Below, one piece after another: positions 21,858 to 25,868 of a stretch of 25,868 nt of DNA. The position numbers were made by a program, and so were the translations under genes. Source of the stretch: Palsa-739 sp036512155 (GTDB taxonomy: Bacteria > Actinomycetota > Thermoleophilia > Gaiellales > Gaiellaceae). The notes beneath the pieces were generated by a model. The model saw only the letters and a program-made list of their open reading frames with translations. It was not told where the DNA came from and did no database searches. Within the stretch, counting starts at the first letter, position 1. Each line of letters starts with the position of its first letter. The stretch covers positions 1 to 25,868 of the forward strand of contig DATCBD010000023.1 in the NCBI GenBank assembly GCA_036512155.1. Reading direction: 5' to 3'.

Positions 21858-22369
21858 CGTGCGCCGAACACGCTCCCTGCATATCTGGCGTGCGGGTAGG
21901 CACGCACGAACTCCGGCCACTGGCCGTAGACCCGGTCGGCGACGGGTCTGATCAAGCGACAGCTGAGCGAGACGTCATCGACGCGCGAGAGACTCTCGAT
22001 GTAGACAACGCGCGCGCCAAGCATCCGCCCGATCCATGCAAACGGCACCGCGACTCCTGCGCCGGTGGTGACAATCACCCTCGGGCGCAACCGCCGGAGC
22101 AGCCGCACGGCCATGAAGAGGTTGCGGAAAAAGTGCGGGATGTTCCGGTTCGTCGGGCCATACGCGAAATAGGCGCGGTCGTCGGCCAGCAGAGATCGGG
22201 CGTCGGCACGCCCAAGGCTTACCCACGCATTCGAAAAACCGTCCCACGCACGTCGCAGCGCGAGCAGCTGCAGGAGGTGTCCGCCCGGGGAACAGACGAG
22301 CAGGACGTCCACCCGCCCCTCGGCCCTCTCCGCAACTGCTGCCTTGGGCATCGCCGCAGTGGCAGTCAT
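21854..22369 (-). CDS. PssD/Alg14-like glycosyltransferase membrane subunit
   Basis: The 171-residue protein has VDVLLVCSPGGHLLQLLALR (nucleotide-sugar-side Rossmann start with the Alg14-type GGH), a hydrophobic or amphipathic segment (HFFRNLFMAVRLLRRLRPRVIVTTGAGVAVPF) and RVVYIESLSRVDDVSLS, the family hallmark. It acts as the membrane-binding half that recruits the PssE-like subunit to the lipid-linked acceptor. Its ATG shares one base with the stop of the sugar transferase gene (TGATG) and its stop overlaps the PssE ATG. The two priming steps are thus translationally linked. Confidence 0.93.
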   Translation of the reverse strand: MTATAAMPKAAVAERAEGRVDVLLVCSPGGHLLQLLALRRAWDGFSNAWVSLGRADARSLLADDRAYFAYGPTNRNIPHFFRNLFMAVRLLRRLRPRVIVTTGAGVAVPFAWIGRMLGARVVYIESLSRVDDVSLSCRLIRPVADRVYGQWPEFVRAYPHARYAGSVFGAR

Positions 22370-23862
22370 CAGTACGCGCCCCGCCGCTGCAACACGACCG
22401 GGATGGTCCGGCAGAGCAGCTTCACGTCGCCCCAGAGCGACCAGTTCGTCACGTAGAGGTAGTCGAGCGTGACCATCTCGGCGAACGGGATCTCGCTTCT
22501 GCCGAGCACCTGCCACAGTCCCGTGACGCCGGGCGTGAGGTTCAGCCGACGGCGGCGACGGCCCCGCACGTGCACGTCCTCGTCGAGGATCAGCGGCCGC
22601 GGACCGACGAGGCTCATCTCGCCGCGAATGACGTTGATCAGCTGCGGAATCTCGTCGAACGACCAGAGTCGCAGGGTTCGGCCGAACGGCGTGATCCTGG
22701 GATCGTCCGGGATCTTGAACATGCGCGGGTCGCCGCCGAGGTGCTTGTTGAGATGGGCGACCTCCTGCTTCTTCGCGTCCGCGTCGGCGAGCATCGTGCG
22801 GAACTTGTAGATCCGGAAGCGCCTGCCGCCCACGCCCATGCGCTCCTGTCGGAAGAACACCGGCCCCGGTGACTCGCGCTTGATGCGCCATGCGCAGTAC
22901 GCGAGGAACGGCGCCAGCATCACGAGCCCGAGGGTGGCGACCACGAGGTCCAACGCGCGCTTCGCGAACCGCGCGGTTCGCGAGAGTCGCTGCGAGCGGA
23001 GGCCGAGCAGCGGCAATCCATCCAGGCTGTGCAGCCGATGGTGAGTGCCGATGACCTCGAAGAGACGCGGAACGATGTCGACCTGGACGCCCAGCTCGAA
23101 GCATCGGCGGCAGAGGTCCACCTGCTCCTCCGCCGGCGTGCGGCTGAAGGCGAGGATCACCCGCTTGACGTCATTGGCGCGAACAGCCCGCTCCAGGTCG
23201 TCGGTACCGCCGAGACGCGCGGGCCCGTCGCCGGCGCCCGGAAGCGGGTCGTCGTCGAGGAAGCCGACGACGTCGAGGCCCCAGGCGACGTGATTCGCGA
23301 GTTTGGCGCCGATGAGCCGCCCAACGACGCCGGCGCCGACAATGAGCGTCGGCTCACGTAGCCAAGAGCTGCGTCGCAACACCAGCCGCGCGATGCTCCG
23401 CGCCGCGATCAGGAGCACGAGATAGAAGATCCAGAAGGCCTCCGCGTTTCGAAGCCGGGGGTGCGCGAGCCCGGACAGGTTCAGCATGACGAGCCCGCCC
23501 CACGTGGCGAACGTCGAGAGGAGCAGGAGATCCGGGAGAGCGTCGATAGCCGTACGGCCGAATCCGAGACGGTCGCCGTCGTCGAGCCCGTAAACGCGCG
23601 TCAACAGCACCCAGGCGGCGAGACCGGGGACGACCAGCGCGAAGATCGCGATGTCCTCGGGCTGGAATGTCCGGATGAAGATGAGCTCGACGATCGCGAG
23701 CGCGAGCAGTCCCGCCAGCGCGTCGGCGGCGACGAGGGTGGCATGCGCGCGAAGCCGGCAACGGTCGACGCCGAGCCGGTGAGGAGCCGACGACCTTCGC
23801 TGTCCGGCCCTGCGCGCAAGCGCGTTCAGCTCCGACTCGAGCCCGAAGCCCACCTCCTCCAC
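22369..23862 (-). CDS. Polyprenyl-phosphate sugar-1-phosphate transferase (WbaP/WcaJ-type)
   Basis: This enzyme primes glycan synthesis by moving a sugar-1-phosphate from a nucleotide sugar to undecaprenyl phosphate. The GTG at 23862 follows GAGAGG with a 5-base spacer (497 residues). An ATG at 23961 would add 33 residues, but that stretch has rare AGG/CGA/CTA codons and no ribosome site. Several N-terminal membrane helices are followed by a CoA-binding-like Rossmann domain (LIVGAGVVGRLIGAKL), a membrane segment (LDLVVATLGLVMLAPFLAYC) and the catalytic domain. The latter has GPVFFRQERMG, FRIYKFRTM, WSFDEIPQLINVIRGEMSLVGPRP and PGVTGLWQVLGRS, all classical motifs. It heads the operon PssD-PssE-phosphodiesterases. 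The exact sugar is not predictable. Confidence 0.94.
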   Translation of the reverse strand: MEEVGFGLESELNALARRAGQRRSSAPHRLGVDRCRLRAHATLVAADALAGLLALAIVELIFIRTFQPEDIAIFALVVPGLAAWVLLTRVYGLDDGDRLGFGRTAIDALPDLLLLSTFATWGGLVMLNLSGLAHPRLRNAEAFWIFYLVLLIAARSIARLVLRRSSWLREPTLIVGAGVVGRLIGAKLANHVAWGLDVVGFLDDDPLPGAGDGPARLGGTDDLERAVRANDVKRVILAFSRTPAEEQVDLCRRCFELGVQVDIVPRLFEVIGTHHRLHSLDGLPLLGLRSQRLSRTARFAKRALDLVVATLGLVMLAPFLAYCAWRIKRESPGPVFFRQERMGVGGRRFRIYKFRTMLADADAKKQEVAHLNKHLGGDPRMFKIPDDPRITPFGRTLRLWSFDEIPQLINVIRGEMSLVGPRPLILDEDVHVRGRRRRRLNLTPGVTGLWQVLGRSEIPFAEMVTLDYLYVTNWSLWGDVKLLCRTIPVVLQRRGAY

Positions 23863-24141
23863 CGCTACCTCTCGCCTGCTGATCGCTCGCCTCCTCGCTA
23901 GAGCGGAGCGGCTACGGCGATCGGCCGCCGGCCGTCCGGTGCTATCCGCGTCCAACCGCATTTACTCAACAACGGGGCGTGTGCGGGCTATGCGCTGGTC
24001 CAACCGTCCCTGGACCATCCGTCGATGGCGGCTAGGCCTGCTGCATGGAAGCTCTCGACGTATGGGCCAACGGCAAGGGAAAAGTGGTGTGCGCCGCGTG
24101 CACCTCGAACATCGATCGGCAGACCCAGCATCGGAGGCGGC
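23863..24141. promoter_or_regulatory. Divergent intergenic region of the glycan genes
   Basis: This 279-bp gap separates the leftward sugar transferase operon from the rightward phosphodiesterase gene. If the longer transferase start at 23961 is used it shrinks to 180 bp. It should carry promoters for both; I see no clear elements. The Shine-Dalgarno GGAGG of the right gene is at 24133-24137. Confidence 0.5.
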
Positions 24142-25686
24142 ATGACCCGCACTGTGGTGATCGGTTTGGACGGGTGTTCGTGGAATGTGCTGGAGCCGTT
24201 GCTGGAGTCGGGGCGGTTGCCGTTTCTGGCGGGTTTGCGGGAGCGGGGCGCGTCGGGGGTGTTGGAGTCGACGGTGCCGTTCTATACGGGTCCTGCGTGG
24301 GCGTCGTTTGCGACGGGGTCGTCGCCGGCTGCGCATGGGGTGTACGACTTCATGATGTTGCGGGCGGATGGCCGCTTGAGCGTGGCGAATCAGTCGGATC
24401 TGCGGCGGCCGACCTACTATCAGCAGCTTGGTCGGGAGGGTCGGCGGTCGGTGTTGATCAACCTGCCGCTGGATCAGGATGGGTGCGAGGGGGCGGTGAT
24501 CGTCAACAGCTGGCTCACCGACGACGACGCGCGCCGCATCCTTCCGTTCGGCCGGCGCGAACGCTACCGGTGGCTGCTCGAGAGCTACCGCACGTTCCCA
24601 CGCAACCCGGCCGACATCAACGAGCTGTGCGAGCTCGAGCAGGCGCGGTTCGACCTCGCCCGCGAGTTGTTCCTCGCCGAGGACTGGGACCACTTCTTCT
24701 GCCTCTTCTCCTCGACCGACTGGGCCGGGCATCAGCTGACCGGCCAGTTTCTGCAGGGTGACGAGAGCGCGCGCACGGCGCTGCTGCGTCTCTACACCCA
24801 GCTCGACCAGCATGTCGGCTGGCTGATCGAGCACGCTCCCGATGCCACCGTCACGGTCATGTCCGATCACGGGCAGTGCGAGGAAACGATTGTGCTGCGA
24901 GTCAATACGGTGCTCGACCGGCTCGGCCTCGTGTCGCTCGACGAATCGGTGACCGACGGCGAGAGCCCGTTCTTCGTCGACCGTCGCACCCGCACTCAGG
25001 TCAAGCTCCCGACGCCTGTCGGCCGGCTGCGAACGAACCCCCTGCTGCGTCCGGCCGGGCTGCTCGCGCGTCGCGTACTTGCGCAGAAGCTCGGCGTGGC
25101 GTTGGTGGCGCGGTCGCCGCGACTCGACCGCACCGCGTCGCAGGCGTTCATGCCCACCGACGCGTCGTTCGCCGTGTACGCGAGTGAGCCGGAGGCGGCC
25201 GACCTCGCACGGCGCGCGCTCGAGGAGTTGACGCTCCCCGACGGCTCGCCGGCGGTGGACAGCGTCTGGACGGTCGAGGAGCTGTACGGCCGCGCGGCGG
25301 GGGAGTTCCCGCCGACGCTCCTCTTCTCGCCTGCACTCGGAGTTCGCCCCTCGGCGGCGCTCAAATCGCCTGAAGTCTTTGTGCGGTCGTCGCCGGGCCG
25401 CGGCTGCCACCAGCGCGACGGGCTCATGCTGCTCGACGGCGACGGGGTCGTCCCCGGCGACTTCGGTCGCGCCTCCATCTGCGACGTCGCACCGACGCTG
25501 CTCTGGACGATGGAGGCCGGTGTGGCCGCCGACGGCGATGGCCGCGTCCTCTACGAGCTGTTCGACCAGGAGTTCAGCAGCGAACGGCTGCTGCGCGAGG
25601 TCGAGCCCATCACGCCACAGGTCGAGACCGCCAACGGCGACTCGCCCGAAGTCACTCGACGCCTGAAGGCTCTTGGCTACATCTAG
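24142..25686 (+). CDS. Alkaline-phosphatase-superfamily phosphodiesterase (copy 3), mosaic 5' end
   Basis: ATG at 24142 has GGAGG four bases upstream; 514 residues, no signal peptide. Ligands: Asp10 (VVIGLDGCSW), nucleophile Thr49 (FYTGPAWASFATG), Asp193/His197 (STDWAGHQL), Asp242-His243 (VMSDHGQCEE), His423 (GCHQRDGLML). It ends VTRRLKALGYI, like the 19744 copy. Codons 1 to about 118 strongly favour G- or T-ending codons (GGT TTG GAC GGG TGT TCG TGG), whereas from about 24498 onward C-ending codons dominate (ATC GTC AAC AGC TGG CTC ACC GAC). The 5' module carries the first metal ligand and the nucleophile. At least 137 bp of it recurs at the window edge. Divergent from the glycan operon; probably the same pathway. 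Confidence 0.92.
   Translation: MTRTVVIGLDGCSWNVLEPLLESGRLPFLAGLRERGASGVLESTVPFYTGPAWASFATGSSPAAHGVYDFMMLRADGRLSVANQSDLRRPTYYQQLGREGRRSVLINLPLDQDGCEGAVIVNSWLTDDDARRILPFGRRERYRWLLESYRTFPRNPADINELCELEQARFDLARELFLAEDWDHFFCLFSSTDWAGHQLTGQFLQGDESARTALLRLYTQLDQHVGWLIEHAPDATVTVMSDHGQCEETIVLRVNTVLDRLGLVSLDESVTDGESPFFVDRRTRTQVKLPTPVGRLRTNPLLRPAGLLARRVLAQKLGVALVARSPRLDRTASQAFMPTDASFAVYASEPEAADLARRALEELTLPDGSPAVDSVWTVEELYGRAAGEFPPTLLFSPALGVRPSAALKSPEVFVRSSPGRGCHQRDGLMLLDGDGVVPGDFGRASICDVAPTLLWTMEAGVAADGDGRVLYELFDQEFSSERLLREVEPITPQVETANGDSPEVTRRLKALGYI
24147..24283 (+). repeat. Direct repeat, copy A (137 bp, exact)
   Basis: It begins at the last base of codon 2 of the phosphodiesterase gene and is identical, base for base as far as can be read, to 25732-25868 (offset 1585). 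The match ends only because the window ends, so the true repeat may be longer. Confidence 0.97.
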
Positions 25687-25731
25687 TCATCCGAACTGCA
25701 CCTCTCTCCTCGACGGAGCGCGCCGCGACCG

Positions 25732-25868
25732 CCGCACTGTGGTGATCGGTTTGGACGGGTGTTCGTGGAATGTGCTGGAGCCGTTGCTGGAGTCGGGGCG
25801 GTTGCCGTTTCTGGCGGGTTTGCGGGAGCGGGGCGCGTCGGGGGTGTTGGAGTCGACGGTGCCGTTCT
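25732..25868 (+). repeat. Direct repeat, copy B (137 bp, runs off the window)
   Basis: Identical to 24147-24283. It starts 46 bp after the stop of the upstream copy's gene. Sequence before 25732 does not match the region before 24147. Confidence 0.97.
25739..25868 (+). CDS. Partial second copy of the phosphodiesterase 5' module, start codon missing or altered
   Basis: The reading frame of the repeated module continues open to the window end (VVIGLDGCSWNVLEPLL onward). The ATG-ACC of the first copy is replaced by GAC-CGC, so the only in-frame starts are GTG at 25739 or 25742 without a ribosome site, or a TTG at 25673 overlapping the previous gene. It could be a tandem paralogue, a silent donor cassette or an assembly artefact. 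Partial; product beyond the edge unknown. Confidence 0.5.
   Translation, partial: MVIGLDGCSWNVLEPLLESGRLPFLAGLRERGASGVLESTVPF

Noticed and set aside
23962..25410. 482-codon minus-strand open frame
   Set aside because: Antisense to the phosphodiesterase with its full active-site set; Arg/Gln/His-rich shadow.

Overview
The window is GC-rich DNA with actinobacterial gene style: many GTG/TTG starts, 1-4 bp overlaps between stops and starts, and GC-rich hairpins without U-tracts between genes. A SipW-type signal peptidase with camelysin/TasA-like substrates, together with secreted Ig-like and subtilisin proteins, points to a Gram-positive-type cell surface. A Thermoleophilia-like actinobacterium (Gaiellales/Solirubrobacterales) is my best guess from protein style. 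That is inference; no rRNA or marker gene is present.

Layout. (1) 1-5853, minus strand: a probable SipW-dependent surface-fibre operon. It is transcribed from about 6000 leftwards and encodes four TasA/camelysin-like proteins, one ER/SipW-type signal peptidase and a terminal membrane protein with a Cache-like ectodomain. Its leader (5886-6020) is rich in inverted repeats. (2) 6130-11493: a large secreted protein with tandem cadherin/VCBS-like repeats, a small hypothetical gene, a 557-bp gene-poor stretch, a secreted two-domain protein and a secreted subtilisin (S8). (3) 11641-12713: an inositol-monophosphatase/CysQ-like phosphatase, then a frameshifted transposase remnant that seems to join pieces of two transposases. 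(4) 12714-17081: a regulatory block. It has a diguanylate cyclase (GGEEF plus I-site), an anchored low-complexity Gly/Lys-rich protein, a LuxR-type regulator whose receiver has lost its phosphorylation residues, and, divergently, a second LuxR-type response regulator with an intact receiver. (5) 17133-23862, minus strand: a secreted cupredoxin-fold protein, then a tightly overlapped glycan operon. In transcription order this is a polyprenyl-phosphate sugar-1-P transferase, the split glycosyltransferase pair PssD/PssE (Alg14/Alg13-like), and two alkaline-phosphatase-superfamily phosphodiesterases without signal peptides. (6) 24142-25868, plus strand: a third such phosphodiesterase. Its first ~118 codons have clearly different codon use, and at least 137 bp of that 5' part recurs exactly, without its ATG, at the right edge of the window.

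How the parts may work together (inference): the region looks like a cell-surface or biofilm-matrix island. It combines protein fibres matured by SipW, a lipid-linked glycan started by the sugar transferase and PssD/E and possibly modified by the phosphodiesterases, secreted adhesin-like and protease proteins, and local c-di-GMP/LuxR control. A 12-bp motif, CCCCCGAATGGG, occurs in the leader of the SipW operon and in the inverted repeat upstream of the subtilisin gene, hinting at shared regulation. The two observations most worth following are the mosaic/duplicated phosphodiesterase gene at the right edge and the multi-substrate SipW operon.
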